A DNA stretch of 64,000 nt, from assembly GCA_965262775.1 (NCBI GenBank), contig CBDHFT010000007.1:310001-374000 (forward strand), written 5' to 3'. A program made the position numbers and the translations under genes. A model generated the notes under the pieces. It was not told where the DNA came from and made no database searches. It worked only from the letters and a program-made list of their open reading frames with translations. Source of the DNA: JASGCL01 sp965262775. Its GTDB lineage: Bacteria; Pseudomonadota; Alphaproteobacteria; JASGCL01. How positions within the stretch are numbered: position 1 is the first letter of the stretch; each line of letters begins with the position of its first letter. This document shows, piece after piece, positions 8,938 through 17,572 of this stretch.

Positions 8938-8986
8938 TTCCCCATTGTTATGCCCCATTGTTATACTGATATGATGTAGGTAATGC

Positions 8987-9898
8987 TTACTGCGCATCAA
9001 ACGGCGTTTTTTGCAAATTTTCTGGCAAATAATAATAAGATAGGGGTATGTTATCAACCTCGGTCAGCACCAGCGCGGGTTTGATAAAAAACGTATCGGC
9101 CGAAATTTCTAACGGCAAGGGGAAGCGTTTATCAACACGGAAAGATAAAATGGCTGGTTTGGCTTTTGCCTCCTGCTCAAATTTTCTTAAGAATCCTCCC
9201 AACCGTTCAAAATCGGCGGTGCAAATGGCGGGGTCGGTTTTATCGGGGTATAACCTTATCCGCGCCAGGCGAAAACCATCCCAGGTTAGGATCCCTTGAT
9301 TACAGGCCAGGGCTTGCCCGCCGCGTTGATACTGCGCCATGATGGTTAATAAGGCCGAAACAAGGTCGGTCGACTGCGCCAGCAGGTTTTTATCTATCGG
9401 CGTAATATCGGTTTGATTACGCGGCGGGTCAAGCGTGGTGATGGGCACCCCGCCGCCCCTTGGGTAAACAACGTTCAATTCATAACGTTTGTCGCGTATC
9501 TTATACAAGCCACGGACTTCGCTGGTAACGAAGCGACTATTAACAACCCGCCCCTTGGTTTGTTCGCGCCCCGCCCCATTAAAAATAGCAGCCCAGGGTG
9601 AAATGATATTAAATTCGGCCCGTGCGTAGTAGGTTTTGTCGCGATTAATTTTTAACCAAAATGTTGCGTCGGCGGCGGGCAAGCCATCTATCGTCGAGCG
9701 ATAATCGTAACGATGTTCTTGGTAACGCGGGTCATTCTCTTGTGTGATTTTTTCTAATTGCTCGGGCTTAAAAGTATCAAGCTTGATTTTACTGCCCTTT
9801 TCAATTTGTGACCATTTGGGGGTGATGGAGCAACCCGTCGTTATATTGGCAACCGCCACCAACACCATGGCCATGGAAAAATATCGTAAGAATTTCAT
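8987..9898 (-). CDS. DUF3108 domain protein, probable lipoprotein or exported protein
   Basis: A protein of 303 residues with an export signal (Ala/Val-rich core at about 8-20) followed by ITTGCS, which may be a weak lipobox with Cys at about 23. The body looks like DUF3108 (AADATFWLKINRDKTYYARA, SRFVTSEVRGLYKIRDKRYE, DLVSALLTI near the middle, then LSFRVDKRFPLPLEIS). DUF3108 proteins are periplasmic or outer-membrane-associated in proteobacteria and have no settled function. It is a single gene: it converges with tRNA-Thr, and the methylmalonyl-CoA mutase gene lies 88 bases upstream of its start in the same orientation. Confidence 0.75.
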   Translation of the reverse strand: MKFLRYFSMAMVLVAVANITTGCSITPKWSQIEKGSKIKLDTFKPEQLEKITQENDPRYQEHRYDYRSTIDGLPAADATFWLKINRDKTYYARAEFNIISPWAAIFNGAGREQTKGRVVNSRFVTSEVRGLYKIRDKRYELNVVYPRGGGVPITTLDPPRNQTDITPIDKNLLAQSTDLVSALLTIMAQYQRGGQALACNQGILTWDGFRLARIRLYPDKTDPAICTADFERLGGFLRKFEQEAKAKPAILSFRVDKRFPLPLEISADTFFIKPALVLTEVDNIPLSYYYLPENLQKTPFDAQ

Positions 9899-9986
9899 GT
9901 TTGTCCCTATTCTTTAAATACTTATATAACATATTCGAAAAGAAGAATATCTTTATATTTTCTTTATATTATCTCTCTATTTTATT

Positions 9987-12059
9987 CTAGGTTTTTCTTG
10001 GCAAATTATGCCCTAAGGATGGAGCATGGCTTGGTAGCACCGCCAAGGTTTTATTCAAAATGTCATTGATATTTTCGCCAGGGTCAAAAATATATTTGAT
10101 GCCCTTGTCTAACAAAGCTTGTTTATCCTGTTCAGGAATAATTCCGCCGAGCAACACAGCAATTTTTTCGCCGCCCAATTTTTTTAATTCTTCCACCAAA
10201 TCGGGCAACAAACGGTTATGGCCCGCCACATGGCTGGAAATACCCACTATATCGACCTGCTGTTCGATGGCTTGGGCTGCAACCTCGCTCGGCAACATGA
10301 ATAACGGCGCCATAACAACATCGAACCCAGCATCCACATAACAGGCGGCGATTAATTTTGCCCCGCGGTCATGACCATCCAGCCCCAGCTTGGCTATCAA
10401 AATTTTGGGCGCGCGACCTTGCGATTTTTTGAAATAGGCGGTTTTATTTTTAACCCCATGCAGAAATTCTTTATCGCGCAATGATTTTTCATACAGGCCA
10501 GGCACCACGGTGGGAATAACTTGGTGGCGCGTAAAAACCTGCTCCAGGGCTTGCGAGATTTCGCCAACCGAAGCACGATGCCTTATGGCGGCGATGGTTT
10601 TTTCTAACAAACCCAATTGATTGGGTTGCCGCGCCACGGCTTGCAGCGCGGCCAAGCTTTCTTTTACTTTATGTGCATCGCGCTTGTCGCGCAAATTACG
10701 TAGCCGTAATTTTTGTTCGTTTAATATTTCTTCCCCCGCGATGGTTAATATATCGATAGGTTCTTCATGCGGTGCCAGGTAATCATTAACCCCCACCACG
10801 ATATCTTGCTTTTCATCCAGCCTTGCCTGTTTGGCGACGGCTTCTTGATGTATCATGCTTTGTGGCACCGATTTTTCTATAGCCTGCAACATGCCGCCTT
10901 GCTTTTGTATCATCGCCATTAATTTTTTGCAGTCCTTTATCAAGTCATCGGTCAGGGCTTCAAGATAATAACTACCGCCCAAGGGGTCGGCAACCTTGGT
11001 AAGGCCTGCTTCTTTTTGTAATATCAGTTGGGTGTTACGCGCCAAGCGCGACGATGCCGCGGATGGCAGGGCTATAGCCTCGTCAAAACTGTTGGTATGC
11101 AGGCTTTGAGTCGAACCAAGCGCGCCAGCCAAAGCCTGTAAGGTGGTGCGCACCACATTGTTGTAAGGATCCTGACGCGTCAAAGAAACGCCGCTGGTTT
11201 GGCAATGAACGCGAAACATCCATGACTTGGGATTTTTTGCCTTGAAGGTATTTTTCATTATGTCGGCCCATAGTTCGCGGGCCGCACGCAATTTGGCAAT
11301 TTCGGTGAAGAAATCCATACCAATGCCAAAAAAGAATGATAGGCGTGGTGCAAATTCATCAATTTTTAAGCCCGTTGCCAAAGCCGCCTTAACATATTCC
11401 ATACCATGCAACAAAGTGAAGGCGAGCTCTTGCAACGGGCTCGCCCCAGCCTCCGCCATATGATAGCCCGAAATGGAAATGGGGTGGAATTTTGGCATGG
11501 TGCGACTGACATGGTGGATGATGTCTGCCACCACCCGCATCGAAGCCGCGGGCGGATAAATATACGTATTGCGCACCAAAAATTCTTTCAAAATATCATT
11601 TTGGATGGTGCCAGATAATTGGCTCGGCGCCACGCCCTGCTCCTCCGCCGCGACGATGTAACAGGCTAAGATAGGTAGCACCGCACCATTCATGGTCATC
11701 GACACTGATATTTTATCCAGGGGGATAGCATCAAACAACAGTTTCATATCCTCGACCGAGCATATGGCGACCCCAGCCTTTCCCACATCGCCCACGGCGC
11801 GGGGATCATCCGAATCGAAGCCGCGGTGGGTTGGCAAATCAAAGGCAACCGATAAACCCGTTTGCCCTGCCTTCAGGTTTTTTTGATAAAATTGATTTGT
11901 TTCGCGCGCGGTGGAGAAGCCAGCATATTGGCGGATAGACCATGGTCGTTCTTGGTAAATATTTTCATAAAGGCCACGCCGATAGGGAAACTTGCCCGCA
12001 AACATGTTTTTGGCTTTGGCTTTGGCTTTGGCTTTGGCTTTGGTTTTTTCTTTCGCCAT
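9987..12059 (-). CDS. scpA: Methylmalonyl-CoA mutase large subunit, N-terminally short
   Basis: Adenosylcobalamin-dependent isomerisation of methylmalonyl-CoA and succinyl-CoA. The catalytic barrel is intact: RPWSIRQYAGFSTA, GLSVAFDLPTHRG, SVSMTMNGAVLPILA, SISGYHMAEAGAS. The C-terminal B12 domain has the DxHxxG signature (DGHDRG, about 561-566, lower axial His) and GISSHVAGHNRLLP. The N-terminal arm of about 40 residues found before the FPFxRG motif in most large subunits is missing. Instead the protein begins with a Lys/Ala repeat encoded by hexamers (12011-12040) and then MFAGKFPYRRG. Translation could also start at that Met (about 19). No small subunit gene is nearby, so it may be a homodimer. 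cobO at 56.1 kb could supply the cofactor. Confidence 0.93.
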   Translation of the reverse strand: MAKEKTKAKAKAKAKAKNMFAGKFPYRRGLYENIYQERPWSIRQYAGFSTARETNQFYQKNLKAGQTGLSVAFDLPTHRGFDSDDPRAVGDVGKAGVAICSVEDMKLLFDAIPLDKISVSMTMNGAVLPILACYIVAAEEQGVAPSQLSGTIQNDILKEFLVRNTYIYPPAASMRVVADIIHHVSRTMPKFHPISISGYHMAEAGASPLQELAFTLLHGMEYVKAALATGLKIDEFAPRLSFFFGIGMDFFTEIAKLRAARELWADIMKNTFKAKNPKSWMFRVHCQTSGVSLTRQDPYNNVVRTTLQALAGALGSTQSLHTNSFDEAIALPSAASSRLARNTQLILQKEAGLTKVADPLGGSYYLEALTDDLIKDCKKLMAMIQKQGGMLQAIEKSVPQSMIHQEAVAKQARLDEKQDIVVGVNDYLAPHEEPIDILTIAGEEILNEQKLRLRNLRDKRDAHKVKESLAALQAVARQPNQLGLLEKTIAAIRHRASVGEISQALEQVFTRHQVIPTVVPGLYEKSLRDKEFLHGVKNKTAYFKKSQGRAPKILIAKLGLDGHDRGAKLIAACYVDAGFDVVMAPLFMLPSEVAAQAIEQQVDIVGISSHVAGHNRLLPDLVEELKKLGGEKIAVLLGGIIPEQDKQALLDKGIKYIFDPGENINDILNKTLAVLPSHAPSLGHNLPRKT
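12011..12040. repeat. Hexanucleotide simple repeat in the mutase gene
   Basis: Five perfect copies of TGGCTT stand in a row, with an imperfect sixth next to them. On the coding strand this gives alternating Lys-Ala near the protein start. Copy-number change would stay in frame, so it would alter the N-terminal length without switching the gene off. Confidence 0.9.
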
Positions 12060-12088
12060 GCCTATGTTTTATTACAGTTTGATATATT

Positions 12089-12916
12089 TTACAATTTTAT
12101 TTTTTTTAAATAGGATTCTAAGATATTGGTCATTGCCCAAAATGAAGCCAAGGATAAATCCTCGGCGCGTGATTTTTCGGCAATGCCTATATCATCCATG
12201 ATGGATTTTGCTTTGCTGGTATCGCCGCCGATAATTTTTGCCAGGCCATGATGCAATTGTTTGCGGCGTTGTTGAAATAATATATTGGTTAGGTTTCCCA
12301 AAGCAACTATATCACAAGGCAATTTTTCGGTTTTTACACGCAACCGCACCACCGCCGACCAAACCTTGGGCGGTGGAAAAAAAGCCGCGGGCGATAAAGT
12401 AAAAAGAATGTCGGGCGTTGCCACGGTTTGCACCAGAATACTCAAACGCCCAAAATCAGCGGTGCTAGGTTTGGCGACCAATCTTTGCGCTACTTCCTTT
12501 TGAAACATCAACACCATTTGGCGATAATGAACATGTTGTTGGCAAAAATTAACCAGCAATTGACTGCCAACATTATAGGGCAAGTTGGCTATCACATCCA
12601 ACTTCTCATGTTTCATTTTTTCGTCATCTTGGGGTTGCCAAGCAAGGGCGTCTTGGAATAAAATATTCAAACGTTCGGGATATTGAGTGAGCAGCGGTTG
12701 CAATAGCGGCGCAAGGTTTCTATCTTTTTCTATCGCCAGCAGGGTAGCATCGCTGTTTGCCAAAATGGCGCGCGTCAATATACCGCGCCCTGGGCCTATT
12801 TCGATAACCTTGCTGTTGGCGGGCAAGTTAGCCAGCCTGACTATCTTTTCAGCAATATTCGCATCTTGCAAAAAATGTTGCCCATATTTTTTTAAAGGTG
12901 CGGGTTGATTAATCAT
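12089..12916 (-). CDS. ksgA: 16S rRNA dimethyladenosine transferase RsmA/KsgA
   Basis: Dimethylates the two adjacent adenines in helix 45 of 16S rRNA during 30S maturation. At 275 residues it has the usual length. It shows KKYGQHFLQDANIAEKIV, the SAM-binding motif IEIGPGRGILT (about 41-51) and the catalytic NLPYNVGS (about 113-120). The start overlaps the 3' end of pdxA by eight bases, so the two are translationally linked. It is the last gene of the conserved string lptG-lptD-surA-pdxA-ksgA. Confidence 0.97.
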   Translation of the reverse strand: MINQPAPLKKYGQHFLQDANIAEKIVRLANLPANSKVIEIGPGRGILTRAILANSDATLLAIEKDRNLAPLLQPLLTQYPERLNILFQDALAWQPQDDEKMKHEKLDVIANLPYNVGSQLLVNFCQQHVHYRQMVLMFQKEVAQRLVAKPSTADFGRLSILVQTVATPDILFTLSPAAFFPPPKVWSAVVRLRVKTEKLPCDIVALGNLTNILFQQRRKQLHHGLAKIIGGDTSKAKSIMDDIGIAEKSRAEDLSLASFWAMTNILESYLKKIKL

Positions 12917-13958
12917 GCGGCTTGATAAGTTTTTGCGCCAAGCGAATAGCCGAAAGCATCGACAAATAATTGGCGCAATTTTTGTCGGCTATGGCGAAGG
13001 CGGTGCCATGGTCGGGGCTAACCCGAATGTAAGATAGGCCGAGGGTAAGGTTAACCGCCTTGTCAAAAAAAAGTGTTTTGATAGGTATCAAAGCCTGGTC
13101 ATGGTTGGGGCATAAAAAAACATCATATTGCTTCCTCATGCTTGGGGTGAATAAACTATCAGCGGGCAAGGGGCCATCTATCATCATGCCGCCGTCGCGT
13201 AAATTTTCTATGACGGGCATCATAACATCTATCTCTTCCCTGCCCATGATTCCACCGTCGCCCGCATGGGGGTTGATGCCCGCCACCGCAAGCCGCGGCT
13301 GCGCCATGCCAAATTTTTTTTTCAACTCCTCGGCCACCAACATGATACCGCGATGCAAATGGTCGGTCGTGATGTCGGTGGCGACCTGGCGCAATGGTAT
13401 ATGGGTGGTCAAGGGCACGGTGCGAAAAAAAACATTATCTTGCCCCGCTTCATTTTCTTCGGCCAGCAACATCATGGCATAATTTTTTGTCTTATCTTTT
13501 TCTGCTAAATAGCTAGTATGCCCCAAAAAATCGGGCATGCTTCTGTGAATAACCGATTTATCCAGCGGCGCGGTTACCATACCAACGGCTATTTTTTTTT
13601 GTATCAATTCTATTGCGGTATTAAGCGATTCCAACGCTCCCAAGGCCGATGTTTTTACTTCACCCTCATCGCGATGACGCCCCAAATGAAATGGTATTTT
13701 TTGCTTCAGGGCTAGAACCCTTAACTGACTGCTTGGTTTTGAAAAAGATTTGGCGATAGCATCGCTATCCTCAACAATCGATAATGAAATATCCAAACCC
13801 AAGAAATTTATCAGCGATGTTAGGCGCGCAGGATCATCAATCAAAATAAAATTGTTATCACCGCCGCGCGATTGATAATGTTGCCATGATTTCAAAAATA
13901 CTTCCCCCCCGATCCCGCAGGGGTCGCCCATGGTGACGGCCAAAATATTTTTTTGCAT
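12909..13958 (-). CDS. pdxA: 4-hydroxythreonine-4-phosphate dehydrogenase PdxA
   Basis: NAD-dependent oxidation in the DXP-dependent route to pyridoxal phosphate. The 349 residues fit the family. Metal-binding histidines are in TTHIPLRQV, INPHAGDGG and CPNHDQALIP, and the start has AVTMGDPCGIG, a classic PdxA beginning. It lies six bases downstream of surA and overlaps ksgA. Confidence 0.97.
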   Translation of the reverse strand: MQKNILAVTMGDPCGIGGEVFLKSWQHYQSRGGDNNFILIDDPARLTSLINFLGLDISLSIVEDSDAIAKSFSKPSSQLRVLALKQKIPFHLGRHRDEGEVKTSALGALESLNTAIELIQKKIAVGMVTAPLDKSVIHRSMPDFLGHTSYLAEKDKTKNYAMMLLAEENEAGQDNVFFRTVPLTTHIPLRQVATDITTDHLHRGIMLVAEELKKKFGMAQPRLAVAGINPHAGDGGIMGREEIDVMMPVIENLRDGGMMIDGPLPADSLFTPSMRKQYDVFLCPNHDQALIPIKTLFFDKAVNLTLGLSYIRVSPDHGTAFAIADKNCANYLSMLSAIRLAQKLIKPHD

Positions 13959-13964
13959 CAGAAA

Positions 13965-15053
13965 TTAAAAAAATTCAATAACCGCTTCGCGCCACAAACG
14001 TTCTTTTATTTGTTTGTCGATAGGTTGCAGGGCGCGACTTTTTATCTCACCCGCAATATTTTGCTTTAATTGATCCAATGGCATTTTCGGCATAACCCCG
14101 CCCGCCATCAACATATAAATAGTGGCGGTTTTGTTGTTGCTGGAATATTTTGGTCCCAAAATAAGCCCAGGGGTAACAGATGATTTTTGTTGTAGCAATT
14201 GCGCGGCAAAGGGTTCGCCAAATTGCTTTGCCGTCCAATCGCGGCGTTCAATAACGACAATGCGCCCTGACTGCAATTCGCTAGCCAAATCATTTTGCCA
14301 ACCGCCAGGATTTTTTTGCAAGGCACCCTTAACCTGTTGCACAAAGGCTTCGTTAGGATTTTTTATATCAACCTGTAATGCTTGGTAAATATTACGCCCC
14401 ATTAATTGCTTTTTGCTATTAATTTTTTCATTAACATCGACTGGCGTAGCAATCGAAGATTGATTAACAAAACCATAGACCACCGATTGCCAACGAATGG
14501 TGTTGGCAATATAACGCGTGATTTGTTGTTCGGCAATGCCGCGGGTTGCAAGCATTTGCACCATTTCTTCGCGGCTTTTTTTATTTTGTTGTGCCACCTG
14601 GTCAAATTGTTGCGAAGCCTCGCCCAAAAAACTCGGGATGCCCGATTGATTAGCAAACTGCTCTTGCAATTTTTCGATTATCAACATTTTTAACACCGTA
14701 TCGCGGCTTTCACCAAGCAACTTAGCATTTTCTGCCACATTGTTTTCTAAAAAATATATCCTTTGCCTTGTTAATAAATCATAATTGGTAATGACCTCAC
14801 CATTGATGCGGGCAACGGGCTTAACCGTTTTGTCGCCACCCTCGGGCACCTTACCATTGCTTGTGTTGGACAACGGGGCACCAACGCCAGACGATTTATT
14901 ATTAGCCGCACCGATACCAGCGCCATTCATGTTGTTAGCGGCATTTGGTAATGACAAAAAAAGCCACGCCAACAAAACAAATAGCGCGACCACCACCACC
15001 ACAGCCACCGTTACCAGCAAATAGGTCGTCGTATTTTTCTTTTGGTTTTTCAT
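13965..15053 (-). CDS. surA: SurA-like periplasmic chaperone, apparently without a clear PPIase domain
   Basis: The position between lptD and pdxA is that of surA, the chaperone for outer-membrane proteins such as LptD. The N-terminal part has the SurA-type helical region: VARINGEVITNYDLLTRQRI (about 81-100), then KMLIIEKLQEQFANQSG. The second half (LQVDIKNPNEAFVQQVKG, then AKQFGEPFAAQLLQ) vaguely resembles a parvulin domain, but the usual parvulin motifs are not recognisable. At 362 residues it is shorter than typical SurA. The N-terminus is a long hydrophobic segment (about 10-35) preceded by Lys, without an obvious cleavage site, so it may be membrane-anchored. Confidence 0.7.
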   Translation of the reverse strand: MKNQKKNTTTYLLVTVAVVVVVALFVLLAWLFLSLPNAANNMNGAGIGAANNKSSGVGAPLSNTSNGKVPEGGDKTVKPVARINGEVITNYDLLTRQRIYFLENNVAENAKLLGESRDTVLKMLIIEKLQEQFANQSGIPSFLGEASQQFDQVAQQNKKSREEMVQMLATRGIAEQQITRYIANTIRWQSVVYGFVNQSSIATPVDVNEKINSKKQLMGRNIYQALQVDIKNPNEAFVQQVKGALQKNPGGWQNDLASELQSGRIVVIERRDWTAKQFGEPFAAQLLQQKSSVTPGLILGPKYSSNNKTATIYMLMAGGVMPKMPLDQLKQNIAGEIKSRALQPIDKQIKERLWREAVIEFF

Positions 15054-15067
15054 TATTCTTTAATCGT

Positions 15068-17428
15068 TTAGAAATTGACAATACGCCAGTTGAAAACAAA
15101 TTGCCAGCCACCCGTATCAATAACATTGTAAGAGGCAAAAATTCTTCGCGCCACCACCGACATGTACCAACATTCATCGCTATAAACAACTCCCATCTCC
15201 ATCGAGCGGGTTTGGTAGCTATTGTTGGAAAGGTCGCCAATCATCCGCCATTGCAATCGCCAATTCTCACCCACCTTAACAAACACCGCGGGCACTATCT
15301 GTTGCAATTCACCGCTGGTGATACGCGTATCATTGCGATAATAAAAATAGCTCAAGCTTAGATTGATATTCTGGTAGGTTGCGTCCAAACGCGCAATCTG
15401 CCTTTCGATTTTAAAATTCTTATCATCCAGCAATATGGTATCGCTGATTTTAAAATATTTGTTGGCTATCCAACTGGCACTGATAATCAAGTTGGTGCTT
15501 GGCTCATTAAATTGCAGGTCAAGCGGCACATAAGGATTTTGATTGGGAAAGAAGTTAACCCCATGCCCCACGAAAAGTTTATACTCGCTGCCACCTTTCA
15601 ATATATTGGCTATTTTTAACCCGTAGGCCACCCGCCCGTAATTTTCATAATAACTGCTGCCTATGGTTCGGTCGCGCAAAAATAAATTATCGCCATTAAT
15701 CTCTAATGGGCTGGAGTCGGTATCAAAAATATTATTCTTGACCAAGCCGTCATTGCTACCGCCGTTGGTATTTTTATTAATCAAACCGCCAAAAGAAAAA
15801 TATGCGCCAAAAATGGGTTCAATGATTAAACTATTTTTTTTGGTCTGCGCTATTAAAGGATAAGATAAAGTGGTCAAGATTTCAGGAATAAATCGCGTGA
15901 CATAATTTTGCGTGCCGCCAATATTGTCCAAACCTTTATCGCGGCCTGGTATATTGATAGCGGGAATAAAAAGATAATTTTGATAGAAATGACTATGGAT
16001 AATATCTATCCGCAGTCCAGCATCTATGTTGAAGACCATGCCATTTAAAAAATAAACTGGCTGTTTCCATCCTGCATCAAAATGCAATAACCCGCTGGTG
16101 CCTTGCTTGGGTTCGATATAATAACGCGTGTCGCCGTCAAACCGCCATTGCCCGCCAGAGGTTGTTTTGCTGCCCCGCCCAAACCATTCAGCGCGTGGCC
16201 CGACCAATATTTTATCAAATGGGTTGCCTTTACGATTATCTTGGTAATAATAATAAGAATAATTAATATAATGCGGGCTGATAAAACCTGTGACATCGAT
16301 AAAGCTAATAATATCATTGCCAGGATTGCCAGGCCTAGAAAAAAACGTATAGTTTTGGAAAAAGTCTTGGCGCGATGCCCAACGCAACGCCCCGCTGATT
16401 TGCCATTCGTTGTTTAAGGTGGTGCGGAAATCGGTATAGACATAACCCTGCCATTGTGGGTTGGGATTAATGCTGCTTGGCGACCTGTCGTATAATACTA
16501 TCCCGCCAATATTGATGTCGGTGTAGGCGAGCCGTTGACGAAACATGGCGCTACCTATCATCCCCTGGCGCGCGGTGAAATAAGGGTTAAATAATAAGTC
16601 GCTGTTATCAGAAAAAACAACAAATACCGCGGGCCGAATGATTAAACCATTTTGTGTGTTGTATTTAAAAGTGGGTATAAGGAAACCACTGCCCCGCCCA
16701 TTGGGGAAGCTAAGATAGGGCGTATAAAAAAGTGGGATATTTAATAATTCTATCCAGCCGTTGTAGAGTCTTAATTCTTTATTTTCGGTGTCTTCTACCG
16801 CCCTTTCGGCACGCACCCGCCACAGCGGCGTGTTGTCACCCAATGGCGAGCATAGATAACAATTGGTATAGCTAATATCTTTAAAAATCCTTTGCTTGCC
16901 AACCCAGCTGCTTTCGCTGGCGGTGATGCTGCCATGTTTTCCTATGCGCCCCACCATCTCTTGGCTGACACCCGATTTAAAATCGCCCGTCATTTCCATT
17001 TCTTGGGAAACAGTGGTTCTAGAACTTTTACCCGTGTCGTCGATTGTTCTAAAATAAACATTGCCCCGCGCCCACATTTTATTTTTTTTCCTATCCAGTA
17101 TCAAAAAATCTGATTTCAATATTTGGTCGTTATAATAAACCTTTACATTTCCTTCGGCTCTAATAACATTATTTTTTTTATCATCATTCATTCTATCGGC
17201 CTCAACTTCTAACCTTTTCTTGGGGGTTGTTTCTACAACGGGTGCCGTCGCGTTGTCATCGCTGTTGAGAATAGAATTAGTCGGGGCCACCTGTTCCTTT
17301 TGCTGGATTTTCTTGGCGGTTTGCGCCATGGCAGGGAAAGACGAGCCCGCAATGAACAAGCCTAATAGGGTTACCACGCCATATCTTTTGCTAAAAATGC
17401 GACAGGAGGAAGAGAATAAGGATGGCAT
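15068..17428 (-). CDS. lptD: LPS assembly outer-membrane protein LptD
   Basis: Outer-membrane barrel that inserts LPS into the outer leaflet together with LptE. The 786 residues begin with a signal peptide ending near FPAMAQ (about 36), then an OstA domain (EADRMNDDKKNNVIRAEGNV, about 75-180), then a long aromatic-rich barrel ending in NWRIVNF with a terminal Phe. The mature chain has only three Cys: NCYLC in the periplasmic domain and DEC near the C-terminus. Enterobacterial LptD uses two N-to-C disulfides, so at most one such bond is possible here. It lies upstream of surA and downstream of lptG in the same orientation. Confidence 0.95.
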   Translation of the reverse strand: MPSLFSSSCRIFSKRYGVVTLLGLFIAGSSFPAMAQTAKKIQQKEQVAPTNSILNSDDNATAPVVETTPKKRLEVEADRMNDDKKNNVIRAEGNVKVYYNDQILKSDFLILDRKKNKMWARGNVYFRTIDDTGKSSRTTVSQEMEMTGDFKSGVSQEMVGRIGKHGSITASESSWVGKQRIFKDISYTNCYLCSPLGDNTPLWRVRAERAVEDTENKELRLYNGWIELLNIPLFYTPYLSFPNGRGSGFLIPTFKYNTQNGLIIRPAVFVVFSDNSDLLFNPYFTARQGMIGSAMFRQRLAYTDINIGGIVLYDRSPSSINPNPQWQGYVYTDFRTTLNNEWQISGALRWASRQDFFQNYTFFSRPGNPGNDIISFIDVTGFISPHYINYSYYYYQDNRKGNPFDKILVGPRAEWFGRGSKTTSGGQWRFDGDTRYYIEPKQGTSGLLHFDAGWKQPVYFLNGMVFNIDAGLRIDIIHSHFYQNYLFIPAINIPGRDKGLDNIGGTQNYVTRFIPEILTTLSYPLIAQTKKNSLIIEPIFGAYFSFGGLINKNTNGGSNDGLVKNNIFDTDSSPLEINGDNLFLRDRTIGSSYYENYGRVAYGLKIANILKGGSEYKLFVGHGVNFFPNQNPYVPLDLQFNEPSTNLIISASWIANKYFKISDTILLDDKNFKIERQIARLDATYQNINLSLSYFYYRNDTRITSGELQQIVPAVFVKVGENWRLQWRMIGDLSNNSYQTRSMEMGVVYSDECWYMSVVARRIFASYNVIDTGGWQFVFNWRIVNF

Positions 17429-17572
17429 GATGGTGGCGGTAATCCAATAAGCAATTTTATAAGGATGATTTTAAGGCTCTATAAGCCTTTACCAATCATT
17501 CTTTTCATTTTCAATCACAAAGGCAGTATAAAAAACGAAACATGCCATACCAAGACCCAATCAATAAGGTGG

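Noticed and set aside
8729..8938. Minus-strand open frame over the tRNA-Thr gene
   Set aside because: It is the reverse complement of a tRNA (it even yields the familiar false peptide PDEGIEPPTNGL) and the end of the HD hydrolase gene.
9987..12059. Ethylmalonyl-CoA or hydroxyisobutyryl-CoA mutase instead of methylmalonyl-CoA mutase
   Set aside because: The RPWSIRQYAGFSTA and GYHMAEAG segments fit the methylmalonyl-CoA enzyme, and the B12 domain is fused as in its large subunit.
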